This document shows, piece after piece, positions 1 through 6,332 of a stretch of 8,427 nucleotides of DNA. Origin of the DNA: Gammaproteobacteria bacterium (lineage in GTDB: Bacteria > Pseudomonadota > Gammaproteobacteria > Methylococcales > Methylomonadaceae); contig JAJRWJ010000203.1 in the NCBI GenBank assembly GCA_024276805.1, positions 1-8,427 on the forward strand. The letters run 5' to 3'. Both the position numbers and the translations under genes were made by a program. Every line of letters begins with the position of its first letter. Position 1 is the first letter of the stretch. The notes under the pieces are model-generated. The model had not been told where the DNA came from, did no database searches, and was given only the letters and a program-made list of their open reading frames with translations.

Positions 1-26
1 ACACCCATCCATGGGCTGTTTATAGA
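1..26. other. Left-edge non-coding sequence with a near-palindrome
   Basis: Positions 1-19 form an imperfect palindrome: ACA, CCCAT, CC, ATGGG, one extra C, then TGT. It holds a GCTGTTT copy (15-21) that can compete for pairing in H4. No convincing gene is visible, and the window edge truncates the context. Confidence 0.4.
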
Positions 27-59
27 AATAAAACAGCAAATGCGATTGGCTGTTTTATT
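27..59. repeat. Inverted repeat H4, 11-bp perfect arms; possible bidirectional terminator
   Basis: AATAAAACAGC (27-37) and GCTGTTTTATT (49-59) pair around an 11-base loop. Each strand reads GCTGTTTTATT with further T-rich bases after the stem on the minus strand (TTTTATTTCT), which resembles a weak, A/T-rich bidirectional terminator. The arm at 31-37 (AAACAGC) can alternatively pair with GCTGTTT at 15-21. Confidence 0.7.
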
Positions 60-90
60 CATAATCAATGGCTTGGGGCCATTGATTATG
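60..90. repeat. Inverted repeat H3, 13-bp perfect arms
   Basis: CATAATCAATGGC (60-72) and GCCATTGATTATG (78-90) are perfect complements around a 5-base loop. The sequence is unrelated to H1. It directly abuts H4 and is one base from H2. Confidence 0.85.
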
Positions 91-91
91 T

Positions 92-109
92 CGGCACTTC
101 CCTGTGCCG
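92..109. repeat. Inverted repeat H2, 6-bp perfect arms
   Basis: CGGCAC (92-97) and GTGCCG (104-109) pair around the loop TTCCCT. It sits one base from H1 and one base from H3. The stem is short but G+C-rich, with no T-run. Confidence 0.65.
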
Positions 110-110
110 G

Positions 111-143
111 ATTAGTTCCCGTCATTTATAGACGGGAACTAAT
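111..143. repeat. Inverted repeat H1, 13-bp perfect arms
   Basis: ATTAGTTCCCGTC (111-123) and GACGGGAACTAAT (131-143) are perfect complements around a 7-base spacer. It overlaps the last two bases of the putative -10 and the predicted start site, so it could be a protein operator (arm centres 20 bp apart) or, for read-through RNA from truB, a stable hairpin. No T-run follows on either strand, so it is not a typical intrinsic terminator. Confidence 0.85.
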
Positions 144-169
144 TATACTCTCCATCAAGGGATTTTCAG
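142..169 (-). promoter_or_regulatory. Putative sigma70 promoter downstream of truB
   Basis: A perfect TATAAT at 142-147 is preceded, with a 16-bp spacer, by CTGAAA at 164-169 (four of six matches to TTGACA). The start point would lie near 135, driving a gene beyond the left edge, plausibly rpsO, which follows truB and has its own promoter in E. coli. The -10 overlaps the right arm of the 13-bp palindrome at 111-143, so the palindrome covers the start site. Confidence 0.55.
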
Positions 170-202
170 CACCAAAGTGCGCCTTTTTTCCATCCTGCCG
201 TA

Positions 203-1105
203 CTATATTTTGAACAGTCTTTTGGGTGACAGCACCCCCTGCCGATCGATTTCCCCTATCCCAAGGATGCCTCGTTCAGTATAAATCCTGACCATTCCAG
301 GCGACACTTGCCCGGGCGGAACTATTTTCTGTCCGTGGACGATTTTACCAGCCAGGTCCGAAGCCAGGATAACCTTTGGCCATGCCGTCAGTGCCTGATC
401 GATCGGCTGCAAACACTGCAGCAGCCGTTCATCGTCGAGTTCCTGCAGTTCTGTAAGCGTCCAGGCAGCAGCGATGTCCAGGCCTCCCACGGCAGTCCGC
501 CTGAGTTCCCTTACCGAGGCGCCACAGCCCAGATGTCTGCCGATATCTTCGGCCAATGACCTGATATAGGTCCCTTTGGAGCAGGTGACATCCAGGGTCA
601 GCAGATCGCCGGCATAGTGCAGGCAATCGATTTTGTGGATTGTTATACGCCGGGGTTTGCGCTGCACTTCCTGGCCTGCTCTGGCCAGCTCATACAATCT
701 TTTGCCCTGATGCTTCAACGCCGAATACATCGGCGGAATCTGCTCGATCGATCCGCTGAATGCAGCCAGACAACGATCTATCCGCTGGCGGTCAAACTCC
801 GGCGCCAGTTGTGTCGACAACACCTTACCCTCGGCATCGCCAGTATCCGTAACGACACCCAGCTGTATAACGACCCGATAGCGCTTGTCATCGTCCAGCA
901 GCATAGCGGATATCTTGGTCGCTTCACCAAAACAGACTGGCAGCAGTCCGGTTGCCAGGGGATCCAGACTGCCGGTATGTCCGGCTTTATTGGCGGCGAA
1001 CAACCGTTTCACTTCCTGCAGCGCCAAATTGGAGGAAACACCCTGCCGTTTGTCCAGCAACAGAATTCCATGCACATGGCGACCGGAATGCCGGCGTCTG
1101 CTCAT
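203..1105 (-). CDS. truB: tRNA pseudouridine-55 synthase TruB
   Basis: This 300-residue protein (E. coli 314) converts U55 to pseudouridine in the T-loop of elongator and initiator tRNAs. The catalytic aspartate is D48 in GHTGSLDPLATG (42-53), the same number as in E. coli. Other active-site elements are KRYRV with Y76, and SKGTYIRSLAEDIG (176-189) with Y180 and R182. P124, P125 and Y127 lie in the IPPMYSALK block. The C-terminal PUA-like domain (~245-300) ends with GIGEI and LSPKRLFKI. The start abuts the rbfA stop, and a GAGG lies within rbfA five bases upstream. It is the last gene of the visible operon. In relatives rpsO normally follows, but it is not within this window. Confidence 0.97.
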   Translation of the reverse strand: MSRRRHSGRHVHGILLLDKRQGVSSNLALQEVKRLFAANKAGHTGSLDPLATGLLPVCFGEATKISAMLLDDDKRYRVVIQLGVVTDTGDAEGKVLSTQLAPEFDRQRIDRCLAAFSGSIEQIPPMYSALKHQGKRLYELARAGQEVQRKPRRITIHKIDCLHYAGDLLTLDVTCSKGTYIRSLAEDIGRHLGCGASVRELRRTAVGGLDIAAAWTLTELQELDDERLLQCLQPIDQALTAWPKVILASDLAGKIVHGQKIVPPGQVSPGMVRIYTERGILGIGEIDRQGVLSPKRLFKI

Positions 1106-1483
1106 TCAATCCTCGTCCTGCTCGGGTGGTTGTTCATGATGCAATTCCTGCAGCAGGGCCTCGACGCGCATCCCGGTATCGATGGAATCATCGTAATAAA
1201 AACGCATTTCCGGTATATGGCGCATTTTCATCCTGGTCGCCACTTCCTTGCGTAAAAAAGGCGCCGCTTCATTCAGAATCGCGATATTTTTCCGAATGGA
1301 CTGCTGATCGGCATTCAACACAGTGACATAGATCTTCGCCACCGCCAGGTCGCGTGACACGATGACTTCGTTGACGGTGACAAACCCCAGACGCGGATCC
1401 TTGAAACTGCGCTGCAATATCAGCGCCAGGTCTTTTTGTATCTGCGAAGCCACCCGCGCACTACGGCCAAATTCTCTTGCCAT
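1106..1483 (-). CDS. rbfA: 30S ribosome-binding factor RbfA
   Basis: This 125-residue protein (E. coli 133) is a single KH type II domain that binds late 30S precursors near the 16S rRNA 5' helix and supports cold adaptation. Signatures are REFGRSARVASQIQKDLALILQ from residue 3, DPRLGFVTV (29-37), SRDLAVAKIYV (43-53), MRHIPEMRFYYDDSIDTGMR (87-106) and an acidic tail. The interhelical kink normally reads A-x-G (ASG in E. coli), but here residues 73-75 are AAP, a glycine-to-proline change. The Shine-Dalgarno is a modest GGAAG in the 15-nt gap after infB. Its TGA is directly followed by the truB ATG, with no spacing. Confidence 0.96.
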   Translation of the reverse strand: MAREFGRSARVASQIQKDLALILQRSFKDPRLGFVTVNEVIVSRDLAVAKIYVTVLNADQQSIRKNIAILNEAAPFLRKEVATRMKMRHIPEMRFYYDDSIDTGMRVEALLQELHHEQPPEQDED

Positions 1484-1498
1484 CTGTTCTTCTTCCGG

Positions 1499-4123
1499 TT
1501 AAATTTCCCGTTTGACTTCAGTGCGTTCGAAAACTTCTATCTGATCGCCCACTTTCACGTCGTTATAGTTTTTCACACCGATGCCGCACTCCATGCCCGC
1601 CTTCACTTCGGCGATATCCTCTTTGTAGCGGCGCAGCGACTCCAGCTGTCCTTCATAGATGACCACATTGTCGCGCAGCACGCGAATGGGCAGATTTCTT
1701 TTCACCACGCCCTCACTGACCATACAGCCGGCAATGGCGCCATATTTGGGTGAGCGGAATACCTCGCGCACTTCGGCAATGCCAACGATCTGCTCCTTGA
1801 TTTCCGGCGCCATCATGCCGGTAATGGATTTCTTCACTTCATCGATGGCGTCATAGATGACACTGTAGTAATAGAGGTCGATACCTTTCTCGGAAATCAA
1901 TTTTCTTGCCGCTGCATCGGCGCGCACATTGAAACCGATGATAATGGCATTGGAGGCCAGCGCCAGATTGGCATCGCCTTCGTTGATGCCGCCAACACCA
2001 CCATAGACCACTTTTACCGCCACTTCATCGGAAGACAACTTGATCAAGGATTCGCGCAAGGCTTCCAGACTTCCCTGCACATCGGTTTTGATCACCAGAT
2101 TCAAAACAGCGGATTCTCCCGCTTCCATTTTCGAAAACACTTCATCCAGCTTGCTTGCCTGCTGTGCGGCATGCTTCTGCAGGCGGGTCTTGTCTTCCCG
2201 GTGCTCGGCCAGTTCTCTGGCGATGCGCTCATTGGGCACTACCTGAAATTCCTCACCCGCCTGCGGCGTGCCGGACAATCCCAGTACTTCCACCGGCTGG
2301 GAAGGACCGGCACTCTTGATGGCCTTGCCATTTTCATTGAACATGGCCCTGACCCGGCCGAACTGCTGGCCACACAAAATGACTTCACCTTTACGCAGCG
2401 TGCCCTTCTGAATCAACACCGTCGCCACCGGACCAAGCCCCTTGTCCAGGCGCGCCTCGATGACGAAACCTGAAGCCATTCCCTGCTCAGGCGCCTTTAG
2501 TTCAAGGATTTCCGACTGCAGTATCAATGCCTCGATCAACTCGTCGATGCCCTGTCCGGTCTTAGCCGAAACATTGATGAACTGCACATCGCCGCCCCAA
2601 TCTTCCGGTATGACATCGATCCCGGCCAGTTCCTGCTTGACCCGATCGGGGTCCGCATCCGGCTTGTCAACTTTGTTGATCGCGACGATGATGGGTACTC
2701 CCGCGGATCTGGCGTGCTGCACCGCTTCCTTGGTCTGCGGCATGACGCCATCGTCAGCCGCCACGACGATGATCACGATATCGGTCACCTGTGCGCCACG
2801 CGCACGCATTGCGGTGAAGGCCGCGTGTCCCGGCGTATCGAGGAAGGTTACCGCACCATGATCGGTCTTCACCTGATAAGCGCCGATATGCTGGGTAATA
2901 CCACCCGATTCGCCGGCCGCAACACGACTTTTCCGGATATAGTCGAGCAGCGAGGTTTTACCGTGATCGACATGCCCCATGATCGTGATAATCGGGGCGC
3001 GTGGCTTCTGGTCATATTCTTCGCTTTCCAGAGATGCCAGCATTTCGATTTCCTTGTCGTCATTGGACTGCAATACTGGCTTGTGTCCCAGCTCCTCCAC
3101 CAGAATCGTTGCCGTCTCCTGATCGATGGTCTGGTTGATGGTCGCCATGATGCCCAGTTTCATCAGATGCTTGATGACTTCGGCGGATTTGATGCTCATT
3201 CTCTGTGCCAGATCCGAAACGACGATATTTTCCGGAACAACGACTTCCCTGACGACCGGCGCAACCGGCATTTCAAACTGATGCTTGGCATCGGCATCGA
3301 CTACTCTTCTGGTCCTCTGACGGTCTTTTCTCTTCTTACGCTTCAGCCCGGAAGTGCTGTCGAACATCGACTTTTTCTTTCCTACTTCCGCCTCGTAACG
3401 TTCCGGTGCTGTTTTTTTCCTGCCTTGCTTGGCAGCTTCCTGTTTTTTTCTGGCCGCTTCGGCGACGCGTTCAGCGACCTTGGCAATTTTTCTTTCCGCA
3501 TCCTGCTTCAATTCCTGCAGTTTTTTCGCCTCGTCATCCAGCTCTTTCTGGACCTGCTTTTCCGCTGCCTCTTCCTTTTCCTGCGCCTGTTTTTTCGCTG
3601 CTGTGGTCTGGGCAGCTTCGACTACAGGCTGAGCCTTGTCCATCTGCTTTTGTTTTTCAGCCTCGGCCTCGGCTTTCAGTCTGGCGCGTTCCAGCTCCCG
3701 TTCCCGGATCAGTTTCTCCTCTTCGGCAATCTGCTGCTGCTGATCTTCCAGCGCCTTCTTGGCCTGCTCGAGCTCCCGCTGCTGTTCCAGGTCAGTGACT
3801 TCGGTGCGTTTTACATAGGTTCTCTTCTTGCGCACTTCGACGCTGACCGTCTTGCTGACCTGCCCTGGCGCCTGCGCCTGTCTGAGTTCACTGACCGACC
3901 TGCGTTTCAGGGTCACACGCTTGGGCATCGCGACATCCATGGATTCCGGGGCTTCCTTGCCGTGCCGCTGCCGCAGATGCTTCAAAAGTTTCATTTTTTC
4001 ATCTTCGCTGATGGCGTCATCAACGGACGCCACAGCAAGTCCCGCCTGCTGCAGCTGTTCCATAAATTTATCCAGAGGTATGCCAACAACCTCAGCCAAT
4101 TGCCGTACTGTTTTATCACTCAT
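1499..4123 (-). CDS. infB: Translation initiation factor IF-2
   Basis: This 874-residue GTPase (E. coli 890) places fMet-tRNA in the 30S P site and promotes 50S joining. An IF2_N module occupies 1-~52 (VRQLAEVVGIPLDKFMEQLQQAG). A long Ala/Glu/Lys/Gln-rich, probably helical linker (~112-255) and a basic patch (KRKKRKDRQR, 261-270) follow. A second IF2_N-type module is at ~298-350. The G domain has G1 GHVDHGKT (383-390), G2 GGIT (407-410), G3 DTPG (429-432), G4 NKVD (483-486) and G5 SAK (519-521). Then come beta-barrel domain II, domain III and the C-terminal fMet-tRNA binding domain to 874. All GTPase residues are intact. rbfA follows after 15 nt. Shorter isoforms from internal starts, as in E. 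coli, cannot be shown here. Confidence 0.98.
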   Translation of the reverse strand: MSDKTVRQLAEVVGIPLDKFMEQLQQAGLAVASVDDAISEDEKMKLLKHLRQRHGKEAPESMDVAMPKRVTLKRRSVSELRQAQAPGQVSKTVSVEVRKKRTYVKRTEVTDLEQQRELEQAKKALEDQQQQIAEEEKLIRERELERARLKAEAEAEKQKQMDKAQPVVEAAQTTAAKKQAQEKEEAAEKQVQKELDDEAKKLQELKQDAERKIAKVAERVAEAARKKQEAAKQGRKKTAPERYEAEVGKKKSMFDSTSGLKRKKRKDRQRTRRVVDADAKHQFEMPVAPVVREVVVPENIVVSDLAQRMSIKSAEVIKHLMKLGIMATINQTIDQETATILVEELGHKPVLQSNDDKEIEMLASLESEEYDQKPRAPIITIMGHVDHGKTSLLDYIRKSRVAAGESGGITQHIGAYQVKTDHGAVTFLDTPGHAAFTAMRARGAQVTDIVIIVVAADDGVMPQTKEAVQHARSAGVPIIVAINKVDKPDADPDRVKQELAGIDVIPEDWGGDVQFINVSAKTGQGIDELIEALILQSEILELKAPEQGMASGFVIEARLDKGLGPVATVLIQKGTLRKGEVILCGQQFGRVRAMFNENGKAIKSAGPSQPVEVLGLSGTPQAGEEFQVVPNERIARELAEHREDKTRLQKHAAQQASKLDEVFSKMEAGESAVLNLVIKTDVQGSLEALRESLIKLSSDEVAVKVVYGGVGGINEGDANLALASNAIIIGFNVRADAAARKLISEKGIDLYYYSVIYDAIDEVKKSITGMMAPEIKEQIVGIAEVREVFRSPKYGAIAGCMVSEGVVKRNLPIRVLRDNVVIYEGQLESLRRYKEDIAEVKAGMECGIGVKNYNDVKVGDQIEVFERTEVKREI

Positions 4124-4132
4124 TTGCTTACC

Positions 4133-4139
4133 CACCTCT
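4133..4139 (-). promoter_or_regulatory. infB ribosome binding site (decides the start)
   Basis: AGAGGTG lies nine bases before the ATG at 4123, in the 19-nt nusA-infB gap. It supports MSDKTVRQLA as the N-terminus rather than the in-frame ATG at 4165 inside nusA. Confidence 0.75.
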
Positions 4140-4142
4140 GCC

Positions 4143-5660
4143 CTACTCGCCAGTGTCCGCTGCAAACCAAGGCTCGCGTGCAGTCATGATCAATTTTGCC
4201 GCCTGTTGTTCATCCATGTCCGTGATATCCAGCAAATCATCGACCGACAATTCCGCCAGATCCTCCATACAAACGATACCCTTGCTTGCCAGCAGATGCG
4301 CCAGTTCTTCGGTCATTCCCTGCATGCTCAGCAAATCCTGCTCCGGGTGCGCTGTTTCAATTTTTTCCTCGGAAACGATGGCATTGATCAACAAAACATC
4401 CTTTGCCCGGCTTTTCAATTCCGTCACCAATTCCTCGTCGAATTCTTCTATTTCCAGCATTTCGGAGCTTGGTACATATGCCAGTTCTTCAATGGTATTG
4501 AAGCCGACATCGACCAGAATCTGCGCAATATCATCTTCGATATCCAGTTGTTCCATGAATACCTGTTTGACCTTATTGGCTTCTTCCTCACTCTGCTGCT
4601 CGGCCAACTCGGCATCGATGACATTCAATTGCCAGCCGGTCAATTCCGTGGCCAGACGCACATTCTGGCCGCCACGCCCGATTGCCTGGGACAACGAATC
4701 CGGGGCAACAGCAATATCCATGCTGTGCTTGTCCTCATCGACGACGATGGAAACCACCTCGGCCGGAGACATGGCATTGATGACGAATTGCGCCTCGTTT
4801 TCATTCCAGAGAATGATATCCACTCTTTCACCAGCCAGTTCATTGGACACCGCCTGCACCCTGGAACCACGCATGCCCACACAGGCGCCCACGGGATCGA
4901 GTCGCGGGTCGTTGGTTTTCACGGCAATCTTCGCCCTGGAACCCGGATCCCGCGCCGCTGCCAATATTTCTATCATGCCTTCGCCAACTTCGGGAACTTC
5001 CAGGCGAAACAACGCGATCAACAACTCCGGCGCGGTACGACTGACAAACAACTGTGGTCCGCGTGGCTCAGAGCGTACATCCAGCAAATAACCACGCAGT
5101 TTATCACCGATGCGCACCGATTCGCGGGGAATCATCGCTTCTCTTGGAATCAATGCCTCGACATTACCACCCAGATCCAGATAGACACTGCCCTTTTCGA
5201 TTCTTTTCACCACCCCGGTGATCAATTCACCGACCCGGTCCTGATAAGCCTCGACTATTTTTTTACGTTCCGCCTCTCTGACTTTTTGTATCATCACCTG
5301 CTTGGCAGCCTGGGCAGCGATGCGGCCAAATTCCACAGACTCTATCGGTTCTTCGATAAATTCTCCAACCTCGATGTCGGGATTGATTTTCCGGGCATCC
5401 TCCAGCAACATTTGCGCATCGGGAAATTCCAGGCCACCCTCGATTTCGGGGTCGGCCTCAACCACTTCCCAGCGCCGGAATGTTTCATAATCCCCGGTAG
5501 CCCTGTCGATGGCGACCCGGGCCTTGATTTTATATTCATGGCGCTTGATGACTGCAGCTTCCAGCGCGGATTCCAGGGCCTGGAAAATGATTTCCTTGTC
5601 AATTTCCTTTTCATTGGAAACCACATCCACGACTAATAGAATCTCTTTATTTGTTGTCAT
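4143..5660 (-). CDS. nusA: Transcription termination/antitermination factor NusA
   Basis: This 505-residue protein compares with 495 in E. coli. NusA binds the RNA exit channel of RNA polymerase, promotes pausing and hairpin termination, and joins NusB/S10/NusG in antitermination. The domains in order are: RNAP-binding N-terminal domain (1-~130, with NKEILLVVDVVSNEK and DYETFRRWEVV); S1 domain (~140-205, GELITGVVKRIEKGSVYLDLG); KH1 with GACVGMRGSRVQAV (258-271); KH2 with QAIGRGGQNVRLA (325-337); and two C-terminal acidic repeats, AR1 (~372-424) and AR2 (~442-497). The AR pair is the gammaproteobacterial form; in E. coli AR2 interacts with the alpha subunit C-terminal domain. The start overlaps rimP by 14 nt, and infB follows after 19 nt. 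NusA could feed back on its own operon through the leader terminators, which is inference. Confidence 0.98.
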   Translation of the reverse strand: MTTNKEILLVVDVVSNEKEIDKEIIFQALESALEAAVIKRHEYKIKARVAIDRATGDYETFRRWEVVEADPEIEGGLEFPDAQMLLEDARKINPDIEVGEFIEEPIESVEFGRIAAQAAKQVMIQKVREAERKKIVEAYQDRVGELITGVVKRIEKGSVYLDLGGNVEALIPREAMIPRESVRIGDKLRGYLLDVRSEPRGPQLFVSRTAPELLIALFRLEVPEVGEGMIEILAAARDPGSRAKIAVKTNDPRLDPVGACVGMRGSRVQAVSNELAGERVDIILWNENEAQFVINAMSPAEVVSIVVDEDKHSMDIAVAPDSLSQAIGRGGQNVRLATELTGWQLNVIDAELAEQQSEEEANKVKQVFMEQLDIEDDIAQILVDVGFNTIEELAYVPSSEMLEIEEFDEELVTELKSRAKDVLLINAIVSEEKIETAHPEQDLLSMQGMTEELAHLLASKGIVCMEDLAELSVDDLLDITDMDEQQAAKLIMTAREPWFAADTGE

Positions 5661-6135
5661 CTTGCTCTCCTTTTTCAACTGAATAATCAGGAACCAAACG
5701 CGCTTTACTGATTGCCTGAAACGGAACCCTGAATACCTGCCCGCCTTCCTGGAGCAGAATCGTTTGCTCTTCCACTCCCTGGATCGATCCGGTTATCTTC
5801 TTTCTCGCCTCGACAGGGCGAAACAGATTCAGCGTAACCTGTCTGCCTGAAAATCGCTCAAAATGGGCGATTTTGAACAGTGGTCTGTCCGCACCTGGTG
5901 AAGATATTTCCAGCCGGTAATTGCCTTGAATGGGATCTTCGACATCCAGCACGCCGCTGATCTGATGACTGACCTTGCTGCAGTCCTCCAGCTGAATACC
6001 CGCTTCACTGTCTATATAGATTCTCAGCAGCCCGTGCTTGGGATGTGGATTGTATTCAATGCCCACACATTCATAGCCCAATCCTTCAATGATTGGTTCG
6101 ATCAATTCCAGCAAATGGCTTGGCGCCTGCTTCAT
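5647..6135 (-). CDS. rimP: Ribosome maturation factor RimP
   Basis: This 162-residue protein compares with 150 in E. coli. RimP binds the nascent 30S subunit and assists its maturation, notably assembly steps involving S12. The N-terminal domain shows GLGYECVGIEY (18-28), LRIYIDSEAGIQLEDC (37-52) and VSHQISGVLDVEDPI (55-69). The family signature YRLEISSPGADRPLF is at 73-87, followed by the SH3-like C-terminal domain ending about KARLVPDYS (144-152). The last ~10 residues are an extra acidic tail that overlaps nusA. The ATG is preceded by GAGGA at 6139-6143 with a rather short spacer. It is the first protein gene after the tRNA-fMet, as in E. coli, and lies behind terminators T1 and T2. Confidence 0.96.
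   Translation of the reverse strand: MKQAPSHLLELIEPIIEGLGYECVGIEYNPHPKHGLLRIYIDSEAGIQLEDCSKVSHQISGVLDVEDPIQGNYRLEISSPGADRPLFKIAHFERFSGRQVTLNLFRPVEARKKITGSIQGVEEQTILLQEGGQVFRVPFQAISKARLVPDYSVEKGEQDDNK
5667..5671 (-). promoter_or_regulatory. nusA ribosome binding site (decides the start)
   Basis: AGGAG lies six bases upstream of the ATG at 5660, inside the 3' end of rimP. It selects this start over the in-frame ATG at 5678, and the encoded MTTNKEI matches the N-terminus of NusA proteins. Confidence 0.85.
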
Positions 6136-6161
6136 TATTCCTCACTGTTATGTCTGCCCAC

Positions 6162-6184
6162 AAAAAAAGGGCCAAAAGCCCTTT
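6162..6184 (-). terminator. Rho-independent terminator T2 in the rimP leader
   Basis: On the minus strand AAAGGGC, loop TTTTG and GCCCTTT form a perfect 7-bp stem ending in a run of seven T (6162-6168). The T-run ends 26 nt before the rimP ATG. It is the second terminator between the tRNA and rimP, and no good promoter is visible downstream of it, so expression of rimP-nusA-infB-rbfA-truB seems to need read-through of T1 and T2. The opposite strand has no T-run, so it is directional. Confidence 0.82.
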
Positions 6185-6196
6185 CATGATATCCGT

Positions 6197-6208
6197 TTTT
6201 TAAAAGCA
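6197..6208 (-). promoter_or_regulatory. boxA-like motif in the rimP-nusA leader (tentative)
   Basis: The minus strand reads TGCTTTTAAAAA between the two terminators. Compared with boxA (TGCTCTTTAACA in E. coli rrn; CGCTCTTAAAA type in lambda nutL) it keeps TGCT-TT-AAAA and differs mainly by T for the fifth-position C. boxA RNA is bound by NusB/S10. The stretch is A/T-rich, overlaps the 9-bp inverted repeat and could match by chance. Confidence 0.3.
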
Positions 6209-6241
6209 CAAAAACAAAAACCCCTGACCGGGGCTTTTAAA
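6199..6241. repeat. 9-bp inverted repeat enclosing terminator T1
   Basis: GCTTTTAAA at 6233-6241 and TTTAAAAGC at 6199-6207 are perfect complements. In the minus-strand transcript this closes a stem around the T1 hairpin and its U-tract, beginning two bases after the tRNA 3' end. The left arm uses bases also needed for the A:U part of T1, so the long stem could compete with T1 or stack on its G:C core as a longer structure, for example a processing site. The complementarity is certain; the function is inference. Confidence 0.5.
6210..6238 (-). terminator. Rho-independent terminator T1, directly after tRNA-fMet
   Basis: Read on the minus strand, AAAAGCCCC, a five-base loop GGTCA and GGGGTTTTT form a stem of four G:C pairs, one G:U and four A:U pairs. 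A TTTTTGTTTTT tract follows. It starts only five bases after the tRNA CCA end, so it should release most tRNA precursor transcripts and act as the first attenuator for rimP-truB. Its 5' arm is shared with the left arm of a 9-bp inverted repeat (6233-6241 with 6199-6207). Confidence 0.85.
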
Positions 6242-6242
6242 T

Positions 6243-6319
<77 letters not shown>

Positions 6320-6332
6320 ATTGATTTTTTCT

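Noticed and set aside
1..62. Possible start of a small minus-strand gene (ATG at 60-62) running off the left edge
   Set aside because: There is no Shine-Dalgarno and the ATG lies in the H3 arm. The peptide (MNKTANRICCFIS...) does not resemble S15 or any family I recognise.
27..143. CRISPR array, integron attC or REP-type mobile repeat as explanation of the hairpin block
   Set aside because: The four elements share no repeat sequence and have no spacers. No attC core (GTTRRRY/RYYYAAC pair) is present and no transposase or integrase lies nearby.
169..189. GCAC-CAAA-GTGC followed by GCC and six T on the plus strand, as a terminator
   Set aside because: The stem is only 4 bp, the T-run is displaced by three bases, and no plus-strand gene ends there.
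3340..3380. Internal IF2 start at codon 253 (shorter IF2 isoform)
   Set aside because: The only upstream AGGA is about 12 bases away and the sequence is generally purine-rich. Nothing distinguishes it from linker codons.
2714..4189. 491-codon open frame on the plus strand opposite infB
   Set aside because: It is a shadow of the infB coding frame; the Phe/Leu-rich stretch is the complement of the Lys/Glu-rich IF2 linker, not a membrane protein.
3828..5636. 602-codon open frame on the plus strand opposite nusA and infB
   Set aside because: It is antisense to two unmistakable genes and crosses their boundary. It has no Shine-Dalgarno and no recognisable domain, and its composition mirrors the complement of the sense codons.
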